Below are positions 1-10,079 of a stretch of 42,145 bases of DNA, piece by piece; within the stretch, counting starts at the first letter, position 1, and the number at the start of each line of letters is the position of its first letter. Under the pieces are notes generated by a model. That model worked only from the letters and a program-made list of their open reading frames with translations. It had not been told where the DNA came from and made no database searches. The position numbers and the translations under genes were made by a program. Origin of the DNA: Sanchytrium tribonematis (taxonomy: Eukaryota > Sanchytriomycota > Sanchytriomycetes > Sanchytriales > Sanchytriaceae); assembly GCA_018985235.1 (NCBI GenBank), contig JADGIG010000021.1, positions 1-42,145 of the forward strand, written 5' to 3'.

Positions 1-1
1 A

Positions 2-451
2 TTTGACACTATACATTTGAAGGTATTGCGAAATTCTCTTGGGGTTGATTGCCGCGTATTTCACGAAATTGATGACGAAAAATTGGAAGCAGCTTTTATA
101 ATTCCACCAACCTATCCTCTTCATCCAATCAACATCACACCAATCCACAGGGTAGGGATCACGGAACACCAATTTAAAAGTTGGATTCTTGCTAGTAGAC
201 TTTTAATAGTAAACAAAAATGGAACCTTGTACGATGGAATCGAGTTGTTTAGCAAGAATGTTCTGGGTCATTTTGAAGGACAAACTGAGTGCACTATCTG
301 TTTTTCCATCATTGGGGTGCTCGACAAGTCGCTTCCGACGAAAAAGTGTGCCACTTGCTCCAACAAATTTCATGGGGGTTGCCTTCAAAAGTGGTTTCGC
401 GAAAGTAGTCAAACCAATTGTCCCTTGTGTAGATCTCTGTTTAGATTTTAA
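2..451 (+). CDS. LTN1: E3 ubiquitin ligase listerin, C-terminal end (partial)
   Basis: The last 149 residues of a protein whose reading frame is open to the left edge, so the 5' part lies outside the window. The final 55 residues form the variant RING of listerin: TECTICFSII, then the paired KKCATCSNKFHGGCL, then NCPLC, ending nearly at the C-terminus as in listerin/Rkr1. Listerin ubiquitinates nascent chains stalled on 60S subunits in ribosome quality control. The residues before the RING fit the RWD-like region of the family. The first visible leucine/TTG is not a start. The stop TAA is followed directly by a poly(A) palindrome shared with the convergent POL3. Identification rests on the RING order and spacing; the RWD assignment is weaker. 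Confidence 0.88.
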   Translation, partial: FDTIHLKVLRNSLGVDCRVFHEIDDEKLEAAFIIPPTYPLHPINITPIHRVGITEHQFKSWILASRLLIVNKNGTLYDGIELFSKNVLGHFEGQTECTICFSIIGVLDKSLPTKKCATCSNKFHGGCLQKWFRESSQTNCPLCRSLFRF

Positions 452-463
452 AATAAATTTATT
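452..463. terminator. Shared palindromic poly(A) signal AATAAATTTATT
   Basis: A perfect 12-bp palindrome lies between the stop codons of convergent LTN1 (ends 451) and POL3 (stop begins 463). It reads AATAAA on both strands, so one element could serve both 3' ends. The same palindrome with the same geometry recurs at 14426. Confidence 0.65.
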
Positions 464-3439
464 CACCAGCTGAGATTTAATTTTTCTAATTGTCCAATGG
501 CTGCAGCTACATCTTTTTGTGCTTTTTTTCTCATGTAAAAAATAGGGCAATCTCTATTAGAGCAAATAACATCTTGACAAAGTGATCCTTGACAGCGTTG
601 ACATTCAGTCCAAAGTTGCGAGCACTTTTCCTGCTTCTCTGCTGCATCTTTTTGTTTAGTCAGGTAGATTTCAGAATATCTAGGAATACAATTTTGACAC
701 AATCCCTTTCGTCCATTTGATAATGGAACCCTACAACCTAAACAAGTTTCTGTCTTGGTAACAAATTTCATTAATCCACCCACAGATGACGTAGTTTGAT
801 GGATATGTCTGGTATGATCTCCTTTTACTAAGTTAAACAATTATACATAAAATATTTTCAGCGTTACTTCCCAAAATAGGTTCAAATAATCGGACCAAGG
901 GCTTAGAGAGTTGGTTTTCCAAGTAGTATTGCGTATCTATACTGATATTATTGTCCAATACATAAATGGGATCTTCTGATTTTTCATATGTTTTGGCATG
1001 TCGCGCACCTTTAACAATAACATAAGCAACACGGTCACCTAAATTAGGTGCACTTCCAGCGTCTCTTTGTTTCATTTTTTTAGCAAGCTCAACATGCGGC
1101 TGCTTGTTTTCATACTCTTCTTTGCTTAATTGCTTAGTAATAACAAGATGGCTCATATCGACCTTATTTTGTAGCAAATCGCTAATGACAGATTTAGCAT
1201 AATCTACAGCTCCATTGGGGTCTCTGTCAATCAAAATTTTATCCAAACAGTAGTCAATTACATTACCTACAAGTTGACAATTGTCTCTTCGTACAGATTC
1301 TATTCCTTTAGCGTCCATCTTATCATGCTTATCAGGTTTTGTCCAATACAACCCCGCATATCTTTTCTTGTTCATTAGTAAATAGGGAAAATAAACTTTC
1401 TCAAACTCAAGATTGATAGGCTTAATAAAATTTTTTGTCACATATTTTGCAGCTTCTAGTCCAAGATCCATAACTTGTGCCATATCACTTGGACCGAATT
1501 TTATCATAACAGAGTCAGTATCCCCATATATAACATCTGCATCAAAATCATAACCATTTGCTTTGGTGTATTTCTTTTCCACAAAGTCTCTAGTCAATTC
1601 AATCATTTCTCTACCGAAGGCAGTAACGCTAGCCGATACTTCTAAACAAGGCAAACTGCCAATTGTAGCACCAGTGAATCCATAAACTGAATTTGCACTG
1701 ATTTTCAAAGCTAGTTGACGACCATTTAGGACAGCCTTTTTGAAAGGATCCGTCTCATTTTTCAAGTCAAACTTAGCTTTCTTTCTTGCACCAAGTAAAT
1801 CCGCCAAGATTAAAGGCAGAAGTCCTTCTCTTATATGTTTTTTAATAAAGCAATCGCCAGTAGGAGTTTTAGTGTAATGTTCGCCTTCTTTCAGATTTTC
1901 TTTTTCTATTGTTTTCTTGTCTAGCAATGTAGTATAACAAAGGTTGTGCGCCATCATAATCGAAGGATACAATGATGAAAAATCGAGAGTTGCAATAGGA
2001 ATATCATAGTAACCACGTTTGGGCTCTAAAACCGTAGCGCCTTCATAAGTGTCGTCATAATTGGCACCTTCTCCTTTTCTGCTTTGAACAACATAACCAG
2101 TTTCCTTCGTTTTACGAAATAATTGAGACAGAACCTTGATTTGTTGGCCTCGACTTAATAGAAAATTAAATGGAACTCCACAAACTCTACTCATTTCGAT
2201 GTAATTGATCAAAGTCATTAATTTGCGCATAAGTAGAAGAGGTAGTTCAGCATCTTTTATGCAATAAATGGCAAGTCTACGTCGAGTGTCTTGATTTCCA
2301 TTTTGAAGTTCCGTTATAATAGAATGATGAACATCTTCTTTCTGATCGCCAATAAATTCAGCAGATACAGCATTCAATGAGTAACTTCTCAGCTTATAGT
2401 CCCTCAAAATGACAGCCATCATATCTACAATCACTCTGCCATCTATATTGAATTCTTTTGAGTCTCTAGTACCATAAGCTCTACTACTAAATCTAGTATT
2501 CTTCGCCTTTGTTTCATTGTCCTTTAGCCTTCCAAAATAAGGAAATTTTTTAATTTTTAACGCTTTTGCTCTATCTAAAAGATAAGGCAAATCAAAATTT
2601 AATATGTTGTAGCCAGTTATTACGTCAGGATCGCATTCCACAAAAAATTTTGAAAATTGCAACAGCAGGTCTTGTTCTTTGTCGTAACTTCGTACTTTTG
2701 AACCTGCGATTGGCGCGCAACTCTTAAGAGTAAAAACAGTCTTGGATTTATAGTCAGATCCCTCAATAGCTAAAACGCATGCTATCTGAATTACAGAGTC
2801 ATGTTCTGGTTCCGGGAATATACCTTTTCGGTTACTACATTCAATATCAAAACTAAATATCTTCAAGGGCGCCATTTTGGAATACTCTCCATTTGTGGGG
2901 TGAGAAACTAAATCATTAATACTTATATCTACCTCAATGTCGCAATTGGAAACTCCATTTTCACTTCTTAATTTATATTTTCCTTCAGGCAATTCAAGCC
3001 AATTCATACCTACAATGTCGTGGTCCACCATTGCTTTCAACAAACCTATATTCAGAACATCGGCATCGTATACTTCAAATGAACCAAAACTGCCATTTTC
3101 CGGTCCTGAGGCTGAAGGTGAGATTAGCTCTCTTTGTAATTTCTTGATTTGACTTGGGGTATCTGCCTCGATTTTAAACATTTCTTGCTCATTTGGGCTG
3201 TAATAAAGCAAGATTTTCTTTTTAGTTCTTGTAATTTTGCAGTTTGATCCAGTGATACGATTACAATATGCCTCGAACTTTTGCAAATTCAAATTCTTGT
3301 AATTACAATAGATATACGGTCTATAATCGTGAACATGACAACACACCGATCTTTCGTCTTGCGTTCTACCGTAGAAAACTAATTCGAATTTATATTGTTG
3401 ATTTTCTTCTGCCTCGATTTGCTGAAAAATTATGGACAT
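463..3439 (-). CDS. POL3: DNA polymerase delta catalytic subunit (one 19-nt intron)
   Basis: B-family replicative polymerase of 985 residues, encoded by exons 3439-847 and 827-463. The exonuclease motif I (FDIE) is near residue 198, then ExoII (YNILNFDLPYL) and ExoIII (YCIKDAELPL). Polymerase motifs follow: A (DFSSLYPSIM), B (KISANSVYGF) and C (YGDTDS, near residue 635). The short second exon carries the two C-terminal cysteine clusters: CysA for zinc/PCNA contact, and CysB, which holds the iron-sulfur cluster and binds the B subunit. Without splicing, the protein would stop before both clusters. The junction reads ENILLKGDHTR, matching the family. Start: the ATG at 3439, preceded directly by CTCCTTG. 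The protein begins close to the structured N-terminal domain and lacks the roughly 100-residue leader with nuclear localisation signal seen in yeast. The upstream RMD5 stop, 47 bp away, leaves no room for it. Confidence 0.95.
828..846 (-). other. 19-nt intron in POL3
   Basis: On the coding strand GTATAATTGTTTAACTTAG. Phase 1. Removal joins T|TA to give ...NILLKGDHTR. If retained, the TAA at intron positions 12-14 is an in-frame stop that removes both cysteine clusters. Confidence 0.9.
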
Positions 3440-3440
3440 C

Positions 3441-3446
3441 AAGGAG
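3441..3446 (-). promoter_or_regulatory. CTCCTT element before POL3
   Basis: Sense-strand CTCCTT ends two bases before the POL3 ATG. It is one of the recurrent C-rich elements found next to starts in this window. Confidence 0.45.
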
Positions 3447-3486
3447 AATTTATTCTATAATTTTTTAAAAAAAAACGAGAATAGAA

Positions 3487-4597
3487 CTATTTGAAGTAAA
3501 GTCTAATGGCTTCATCAGTTCTTGTGGCTGTGGGGCAATAAGGACACTTTAATTTGTTGCTGTTTTTAGCAAGATTTTGCAACGATTCATAACAAATCAT
3601 ATGACCACATTTTAGCAGCATTGCCGGATTAGTCTCTGTAGCCTGTTCTTTAGAAACAGGACACACAAAAAGCGAGTGGTATCGAAAGTCGTTGGAAATT
3701 GGAACTTCAACTGGTAACTCATTTGTCTGTGACCATTCCGCTTTCTTGTCTTTCATGACTGTGCACATTTTTGTTATAATAGGCAAGGCCGTAGTTCCAA
3801 CCAAGGTGCTATATTAAATTGTTTTACCTAACGAACAGTGGTGAAGTTGGAGCCAACCCAACGTGAAGACAAAATTCGGAAGTAAATTGCTTCTCTGTTT
3901 GCTGCCATAATTGAGGATCATCAAATTCTGCATAAGGGGTGTTTTTAAGATCGCTATAGATGACGCAGGTCGCCAGTCTCTTTATTTCCGATCCGTGTTC
4001 TTCAAAAAAACCAGATAAATGATCTCTTGCATACGATAAAGCCATTGTCGCCTGACTTTTAGTAGCATTCAAATTTAAAGGATATTCTATTTCGCCTTTT
4101 AAAATTTGTAGGTATTTTAATTTGTGCAATTTAAAAGTAAGTAAATTTTTCTGTATTTTGGAAGCCCACTTTAAAGCACTATCTAAATTTTTGGCTTGAA
4201 AGTCCAGCAAGATTTGATTTAATTCCGAAAAATGGTGTTGCAATTTGAGAATTTCCTCATTCGTTCCCAGTTTTAATTCTTTTACCAAAGCATTCACAAC
4301 ATTAAATTTACCATTTCTAATTAAGTATTCCATAATTGTTTTGTTTAGCAACTGGTGATTACCATCACAAACCTCATCAGGTTCCCAATAAACTTGTAGG
4401 TCTTGCTGTTTTTCATATTTTTTTGTAACCTTATTTAAATTTAAAGCAATTCGCTTCGCTTCTTCATGAATTTGATCTCCTAAGATATTTTGTTTTGAAG
4501 GATCCAAATCTGCAATAATATCGCAATTTTCGATCAATCTCTGACAAAAATCAGAGTGCTCTCGTCTCCATTTATGATACTCTAATGATTCAGCCAT
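3487..4597 (-). CDS. RMD5: GID/CTLH E3 ligase RING subunit Rmd5/RMND5 (one 19-nt intron)
   Basis: Protein of 363 residues from exons 4597-3828 and 3808-3487. The order is a LisH-like segment ([20 protein letters not shown]), a CTLH region, a CRA region ([15 protein letters not shown]), then a C-terminal degenerate RING ([23 protein letters not shown] and LKCPYC). Rmd5 (Gid2) is the catalytic RING subunit of the GID ligase, which in yeast degrades gluconeogenic enzymes. The junction reads [15 protein letters not shown], close to RMND5A. Length is near the usual 390-420. The first ATG after the in-frame upstream TTG is at 4597, so the start lies 21 bp from the divergent TRP5 start. No C-rich element is visible in that short spacer. 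Confidence 0.92.
3809..3827 (-). other. 19-nt intron in RMD5
   Basis: On the coding strand GTAAAACAATTTAATATAG. Phase 2 (AG|C). If retained, a stop forms at the first intron codon, removing the RING domain. Confidence 0.9.
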
Positions 4598-4618
4598 TAT
4601 CCGTGTCTCAAATCTTGT

Positions 4619-6598
4619 ATGCAAAAATTACAGAAAACTTTTGAGAGTGGCAAGACAATTTTTATCGCTTTTCTGACTGCTGGCTATCCAAATATAGATG
4701 CGACTGTTGAACTTGTTCTTGAAATGGAAAAGAATGGAGTAGATGTCATTGAATTGGGATTTCCATTTTCTGATCCATTAGCAGATGGTCCGACAATCCA
4801 GTACGCTAATGAGATTTCATTAAAAAATGGAATGAATGTGGATAAATATCTTAATATTGTTGCCGAGATTAGGAAGCATTCCGACATACCTCTTTTGATG
4901 ATGACTTACTACAATGTCGTATTGCAATATGGTCTGGAGTCACTGAGTTCGAAGATGCAAAAGCTTAAAATGAATGGGTTTATAATTGTGGACTTGCCTA
5001 TGGATACTAAATTTGTTCATGTCTGTAGCAAATATGATTTGACTTTTATTCCTTTTATCACCCCATTAACGCCTTCAGATCGAATGCGGTTTTTGCTAAA
5101 GCAAGCATCTACGTTTGTTTATGTCGTGAGTCGATTAGGTGTTACAGGAAATTCAACTGATTTCAATGAAAAAGAATTGGAAAGTTACTTGGCGTCTATA
5201 AGAAAATTCAGTCGCCATCCCCTTGCTGTAGGATTTGGTGTTAGAACTCCGGTTCAATTTTTGACAATTGGAAAATTTGCGGAGGGAGTTGTTATTGGAA
5301 GCGAGATTATAAAGCTCATAAGAGATAACCAAAATTATAAATTAGCGGTGAGTGAGTTTGTGAAGAGTATTTCTGACGTCAAATCGAATAAGCAATTTAT
5401 GCTGGATAGTGGCGATTCGGAAAGTGCTGAAGATATAAAGATTGATTTACCTGGAATGTTTGGTGAGTTTGGAGGAAGTTATATTCCTGAAATTCTTCAT
5501 TTTTGTTTGAATCAGCTTTCAAATGAATTTGAAAAATGTAAAAGCGATAAGGAATTTTGGAACGAATTTTACGATTTATATTCATATGTAGGAAGGCCTA
5601 CCCCTCTATATTTTGCCTCAAGATTAAGCAAGCATGCTGGGGGAGCTAAAATCTGGCTCAAAAGAGAGGACTTGACCCATACTGGTTCTCACAAAATCAA
5701 CAATGCTATCGGGCAAGCGTTATTGGCAAAGCGACTTGGCAAAAAAAGAATTATTGCGGAGACCGGAGCTGGCCAACATGGGGTCGCCACCGCGACTGTT
5801 TGTGCGAAACTAGGACTAGATTGTGTAGTATATATGGGCAGAGAAGATACAGAAAGACAAGAACTTAATGTCTTTCGAATGAAAATGTTAGGGGCTAAAG
5901 TTGTTCCTGTTGAATCTGGGTCTAAAACTTTAAAGGATGCAATTAATGAAGCGATGCGTGACTGGGTTACGAATGTTGGTGATACACATTATTTGGTTGG
6001 ATCTGCTATCGGGCCTCATCCGTTTCCTACAGTTGTGAAAGAATTTCAAAGTATCATCGGTAAAGAAACGTTGAAACAGCTTGGAACTTTACCTGATGCT
6101 GTAGTCGCGTGTGTAGGAGGTGGATCTAATAGCATTGGTATGTTCGCGCCGTTCATAAGTGAGCTTTCAGTTAAGTTATACGGTATAGAGGCCGCTGGAA
6201 ATGGTCTAGACAGTGGTAAGCATTCTGCACCTCTTAGTAAAGGCAAACCGGGCGTTTTACATGGCACCAGGACATACCTTATGCAGGATTCTAACGGGCA
6301 AATAGCCGAAACACACTCTATAAGCGCTGGTTTGGATTATCCGGGAGTTGGGCCTGAACATTCATTTTTAAAAGATTCTAAAAGAGCGATTTATTTATCA
6401 GCAACTGATGAAGAATGTTTGCAAGGATTTAAGCTATTATCAGAATTAGAGGGAATCATTCCTGCTCTAGAAACCAGTCATGCAATTTTCGCATCAATAG
6501 ATATTGCAAGAAATATGAAGCCAGAGGAAAATCTTGTAATTTGCCTATCTGGTAGGGGAGACAAGGATGTGGCAACAGTTATGCGGCTATTAAATTAA
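4619..6598 (+). CDS. TRP5: Bifunctional tryptophan synthase, alpha-beta fusion
   Basis: Single-exon protein of 659 residues catalysing the last two steps of tryptophan synthesis. The alpha half (about 1-255) has the catalytic Glu45 in [10 protein letters not shown] and Asp56 in LADGPTIQ. The beta half (from about residue 275) has the PLP lysine 359 in [11 protein letters not shown], the [11 protein letters not shown] loop and the phosphate-binding GGGSNS near residue 500. The order alpha then beta on one chain with a short linker is typical of fungal TRP5 (yeast 707 residues). The start ATG at 4619 gives the expected helix and then [11 protein letters not shown]. No intron is seen. Its presence implies tryptophan prototrophy at this step. 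Confidence 0.97.
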   Translation: MQKLQKTFESGKTIFIAFLTAGYPNIDATVELVLEMEKNGVDVIELGFPFSDPLADGPTIQYANEISLKNGMNVDKYLNIVAEIRKHSDIPLLMMTYYNVVLQYGLESLSSKMQKLKMNGFIIVDLPMDTKFVHVCSKYDLTFIPFITPLTPSDRMRFLLKQASTFVYVVSRLGVTGNSTDFNEKELESYLASIRKFSRHPLAVGFGVRTPVQFLTIGKFAEGVVIGSEIIKLIRDNQNYKLAVSEFVKSISDVKSNKQFMLDSGDSESAEDIKIDLPGMFGEFGGSYIPEILHFCLNQLSNEFEKCKSDKEFWNEFYDLYSYVGRPTPLYFASRLSKHAGGAKIWLKREDLTHTGSHKINNAIGQALLAKRLGKKRIIAETGAGQHGVATATVCAKLGLDCVVYMGREDTERQELNVFRMKMLGAKVVPVESGSKTLKDAINEAMRDWVTNVGDTHYLVGSAIGPHPFPTVVKEFQSIIGKETLKQLGTLPDAVVACVGGGSNSIGMFAPFISELSVKLYGIEAAGNGLDSGKHSAPLSKGKPGVLHGTRTYLMQDSNGQIAETHSISAGLDYPGVGPEHSFLKDSKRAIYLSATDEECLQGFKLLSELEGIIPALETSHAIFASIDIARNMKPEENLVICLSGRGDKDVATVMRLLN

Positions 6599-6605
6599 TT
6601 ACTCT

Positions 6606-7364
6606 TCAATCTTCAAGCATGTCTTTGAGATTTTTCAATTCTTTAAATGTCTTAGGAACCTTTAAAGGTGACAAAATTGAGACACCACTTTCAGGTGCCA
6701 CCTCACTTTTTGAAAACTTTAATTGAGACTGCTTTACTAGCAGCTCAGCCACAGCTAGTAAAGCAGATCCCTCAAATATTTCTTTTGAAATGCTTTCCAA
6801 ACTATCATTTGCGAGTTTGTTTACATACCAGCAAAAATCGCTATTCTTGGATAGTGAATCTACGTTATATAATGGAGGTACAAATTTCAGTTCTTCTTCT
6901 TCAATCGAAGCCTCACAGAGTTGGGAATCAAAAGTTTCCATTCGCTCTTTTAAGGAATAGTTTTTCTCGTTTACAAACATCATTGCGTTAATTTTTGGAT
7001 GGGTATGTAATAAATCAGGTTTTACATTAAATGTATTGGACTCAAGCAGTTTTCCAGCCAATTTGCTGTTCTTACGAATCGTTGAAAATGACTCATCTAT
7101 TTGGACATTGTAATTTGCAGAAGTATCAAATATGCAATCTACAACATAAGGCATCTCAGGCTCTTCGACTTTTAATGGGCTTTTAATATTTTGAATTTTC
7201 AAAATTTTCTTTACTTGTAAAACATGCGCATGGCATAACTTTGTAAATTGAATGTGAGATTTGCATTCTTTAGCATGTCTTTGCATCATTTTTGAGCAGA
7301 ACCTGCACTTCTCATCTGCTTTTTTCAATTTTTTGCCAATGCATTTGTCGATAAACTCCTCCAT
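6606..7364 (-). CDS. Uncharacterised protein with N-terminal Cys/His cluster
   Basis: A 252-residue protein that I do not recognise. Near the N-terminus it has C-x2-C-x6-H-x3-C-x2-H (KCRFCSKMMQRHAKECKSH) followed by further Cys/His residues, which could bind zinc. The rest is mixed, with a low-complexity acidic stretch (ASIEEEELKF) and a leucine-rich helical C-terminus. The start is the first ATG at 7364; an in-frame TTG precedes it. Upstream are TATAAAA and ATACTCCTTT, similar to other starts here. Its stop lies 7 bp from the convergent TRP5 stop, and it follows ALG9 in tandem after 63 bp. Coding status is supported by length, spacing and promoter-like elements, not by homology. Confidence 0.7.
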   Translation of the reverse strand: MEEFIDKCIGKKLKKADEKCRFCSKMMQRHAKECKSHIQFTKLCHAHVLQVKKILKIQNIKSPLKVEEPEMPYVVDCIFDTSANYNVQIDESFSTIRKNSKLAGKLLESNTFNVKPDLLHTHPKINAMMFVNEKNYSLKERMETFDSQLCEASIEEEELKFVPPLYNVDSLSKNSDFCWYVNKLANDSLESISKEIFEGSALLAVAELLVKQSQLKFSKSEVAPESGVSILSPLKVPKTFKELKNLKDMLED

Positions 7365-7374
7365 CAAAATAGCG

Positions 7375-7381
7375 AAAGGAG
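7375..7381 (-). promoter_or_regulatory. CTCCTTT element before the 6606-7364 gene
   Basis: Sense CTCCTTT lies about 10-17 nt before the ATG, with a TATAAAA about 10 bp further upstream. Confidence 0.45.
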
Positions 7382-7427
7382 TATTTTTATAATTTATTCC
7401 AAGGAATTTATAGCGACCTAACTATTC

Positions 7428-8936
7428 TCAACCATTGAGCGATTTCTCTATTAAACACTGGTATTGTTCAACTTTCAATGGCTTCCACGGGAATCTCAGT
7501 ACTCGTCCAAATAAATTTTCTTTCGGAGATAAGCTTCTTGTACACAGATCTTTCAATGAGTCTTCGAATTTATAAAAATAATGGCATTGTTGAGGATCGA
7601 CAGTTCTTCCAGGACTCATTACGTTTTCATCATTGACATGCTTCATTTCTAGAGATGCACTTAGCCATGAAGGTTTTAAATTATGGTCCAAAGAATTGTT
7701 TTCAAATTTATATGGCAGTTGACCATCAAAATTGCCTTGAATAAATAGGGCATCACTGGAGAGTGGGATATTAAAAGAGCTTGGAAACAGATGCCACTCA
7801 TCTCCAAGACACACGGTAGAATTTTCCGGCAAATTTTTAAATAATGATAAGGTGTTGCGTCTAGGGATGATGGCTGTAATTCTAAAAATTGAAAACAGTA
7901 AAAATGATGACAAAAGAATTAGGTAAAGTTGCTTAGAATTTTGCTTCACTTTATATATGATATGGCACATCTCCAAAGCCAAGAGTGGATATATAGGATA
8001 GAGGAATCTTTCTTCCTTGTGAGGCTGAGCAAAAAATACGGACAGCCAAATAATGATTGCAATGGAAGATATCAATCTCATTCTGTCAAAAGAAAGTAAG
8101 GACAAAATGATACTAAAAGGAATAAGAATAGCCAAGGGTCCCCAATGAAGTATCAACACTTTTAAATAATATGACATTGGTTCAATTCCATACAAACTGG
8201 GACCGTGTTGACTAAGTATATTATATTTGACAATATTCCAAGCCGCAAAAACAGGCTTTTTATAAAAGTATGAATCTATTGCGTAGCTCAAACTTAAAAC
8301 AACAATAGATTGAATAATACCGTAAAGCAAATACACCTTAAGAAATCTTAATTTTGTATAAATAAGATCTACTAATTGCATCACAACTAGTAATCCACTA
8401 AATGGCCAGCAAATGGCAGACATAGATACAATGCACGAAAGACTAATAAATCTTTTTCCTTGTGCCAAAGAAGCATAAGACACTGCAACAAGTGTCATAC
8501 AAGTCGAAGAAGGCAAGAGTGCCACAGTCGAGACCAAAATTCCTGGTGAAAAAGACATTAACAGAACCATGATTATCTCATAGTCCCTGCTTCCGAATTT
8601 TTTGCTGCATATATTAATGAAATAATAAAAACTTGCAAAATTCAGCAGAGATAAGATATATCTGGCTTTTAGGAAAAATAGATCATGTTCGGATTTAAAT
8701 GCCAATGTTAAAAAGTAGAATATGAGTAAATATGTGTAGGAGCGAATTGCATATCTTGGATCATATTCCCAAGTCATAAATCCCTTTCCATAATGAAGAA
8801 AATGCAAGGGTTCCCAGTAGTTGTAGGTTTCGTCACAATCATTAATAAATCCATACTGAGCCGCCAATATGCCAGAGGCAAATAAAATAGCCTGAGAAAT
8901 TAGTTTCATGAACAGCACCCCATGATGAATTTTCAT
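7428..8936 (-). CDS. ALG9: Alpha-1,2-mannosyltransferase ALG9
   Basis: ER membrane mannosyltransferase of 502 residues (glycosyltransferase family 22) that adds mannose to the lumenal lipid-linked oligosaccharide for N-glycosylation, using dolichol-phosphate mannose. The first lumenal loop carries DCDETYNYWEPLHFLHYGKG, characteristic of ALG9 rather than ALG12 or PIG-B. The family motif appears as PHKEERFLYPIYPL. Many hydrophobic segments span the middle, and a lumenal C-terminal domain follows. Length is slightly below yeast (555). The start ATG at 8936 places a hydrophobic segment right after a short N-terminus. It is divergent from RPLP0 across 199 bp, the widest divergent promoter in the window. 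Confidence 0.93.
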   Translation of the reverse strand: MKIHHGVLFMKLISQAILFASGILAAQYGFINDCDETYNYWEPLHFLHYGKGFMTWEYDPRYAIRSYTYLLIFYFLTLAFKSEHDLFFLKARYILSLLNFASFYYFINICSKKFGSRDYEIIMVLLMSFSPGILVSTVALLPSSTCMTLVAVSYASLAQGKRFISLSCIVSMSAICWPFSGLLVVMQLVDLIYTKLRFLKVYLLYGIIQSIVVLSLSYAIDSYFYKKPVFAAWNIVKYNILSQHGPSLYGIEPMSYYLKVLILHWGPLAILIPFSIILSLLSFDRMRLISSIAIIIWLSVFFAQPHKEERFLYPIYPLLALEMCHIIYKVKQNSKQLYLILLSSFLLFSIFRITAIIPRRNTLSLFKNLPENSTVCLGDEWHLFPSSFNIPLSSDALFIQGNFDGQLPYKFENNSLDHNLKPSWLSASLEMKHVNDENVMSPGRTVDPQQCHYFYKFEDSLKDLCTRSLSPKENLFGRVLRFPWKPLKVEQYQCLIEKSLNG

Positions 8937-9135
8937 TATGCAATTTGCAAAATTTTCTGCTAAAATATATATGCAAAGTTAAATTTTACGAGACATTAAT
9001 TGTTAAATGTATGTTTGTAAATTATTTGAAATTGACAACTTCTCCAACTCGGAATTTAGTTTCCAATGAAACACGTGGAATTTATAAATTGAAAACTTTG
9101 CACTAGTTGCAACGAGTATAAACTTTGAGCACAAG
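8937..9135. promoter_or_regulatory. Divergent ALG9/RPLP0 promoter region
   Basis: 199 bp between divergent starts. It contains TATAAA at 9083-9088 and again at 9117-9122, both on the RPLP0 strand. The latter is 13 bp before the RPLP0 ATG and probably too close for a conventional TATA box. A TTCTCCAACTC stretch lies near 9049-9059. No CTCC element lies close to either ATG. The greater width fits strong expression of a ribosomal protein gene (inference). Confidence 0.4.
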
Positions 9136-10074
9136 ATGTCAAGGGTACGTAAGGAAGAATATTTTGCAAAATTAGAAAAACTAGTCGCTGAGAACAAGAC
9201 TATATTATTGATTAACGTCGACAATGTGGGAAGTAATCAGATGCACAAAATCAGACAAAAGTTGAGAGGACAAGCAACTATTTTGATGGGAAAAAACACT
9301 CAAATTCGTAAATGTGTAAAGGAAGTGTCTTTGAAGAAGAAAGAATTAGAACCGCTTTTAGAATATTTAGTTGGAAATATCGGTTTAGTTTTTACTAATG
9401 AAACCGATATCGCAGCCATTCGTAAGAGTTTGGTAGAAGATCGTGTTCAAGCACCTGCGAAATCTGGTGCACTTGCGGTTGTATCAGTTGTTGTCCCTGC
9501 AGCTAATACTGGTATGGAACCTGGTAAGACTAGTTTCTTTCAAGCTTTGGGAATCCCAACAAAGATTACCAGAGGTACCATCGAAATTGTCCAGGATGTG
9601 GAGATTTTGAAAGCTGGAGACAAAGTCGGACCTTCTGAGGCTGCTTTATTGAATATGCTTAACATATCTCCTTTCACTTATGGTTTAAATGTTATTCAGG
9701 TTTACGACAAGGGAATCATATTTCCGCCTGAAATTCTTGATATCACTGATGAAGAGATCAAAGAGTCTGTTCAAGGTTGTATCGCCGAAATTGCCGCCTT
9801 GGCTTTGGGTGCTAATGTACCGTCTGTTGCGTCTGTACCGCATATTCTGATCAACACCTTCAAAGATTTGTTGCACGTTTCTTTGGCTACTGAGATTGAA
9901 CTAGAACAAACAAAGAAATTGAAAGAAATTCTTGCAAATCCTGAATTACTAGCAGCTGCACAAGCAGCAGCTACAAGCACTGCTCCAGCTGCAGGTGGTG
10001 CTAAAAAAGAGGAAGCAAAGGAAGAGGAAAAGGAAGAGTCAGACGATGATATGGGATTTGGTTTATTCGATTAA
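9136..10074 (+). CDS. RPLP0: Large-subunit acidic ribosomal protein P0 (uL10)
   Basis: Stalk base protein of the 60S subunit, 312 residues, the usual length. The N-terminal part (REEYFAKLEKL, GKNTQIRKC) binds rRNA. The middle carries KLKEILANPELLAAA, followed by an alanine-rich hinge. The C-terminus is the acidic SDDDMGFGLFD tail that binds GTPase factors. The start at 9136 gives MSRVRKEEYF, as expected. The stop is embedded in TAAATAAA, so AATAAA overlaps it, and the convergent ankyrin gene stops 5 bp away. Codon choice looks more GC-tolerant than in neighbouring genes, consistent with high expression. Confidence 0.98.
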   Translation: MSRVRKEEYFAKLEKLVAENKTILLINVDNVGSNQMHKIRQKLRGQATILMGKNTQIRKCVKEVSLKKKELEPLLEYLVGNIGLVFTNETDIAAIRKSLVEDRVQAPAKSGALAVVSVVVPAANTGMEPGKTSFFQALGIPTKITRGTIEIVQDVEILKAGDKVGPSEAALLNMLNISPFTYGLNVIQVYDKGIIFPPEILDITDEEIKESVQGCIAEIAALALGANVPSVASVPHILINTFKDLLHVSLATEIELEQTKKLKEILANPELLAAAQAAATSTAPAAGGAKKEEAKEEEKEESDDDMGFGLFD

Positions 10075-10079
10075 ATAAA

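Noticed and set aside
463-840. Separate zinc-finger gene downstream of POL3
   Set aside because: It encodes the CysA and CysB clusters of Pol delta, and removal of 19 nt joins it in frame to POL3.
9003-9224. Minus-strand frame across the RPLP0 start
   Set aside because: It overlaps a highly conserved ribosomal protein gene and its promoter; no homology.
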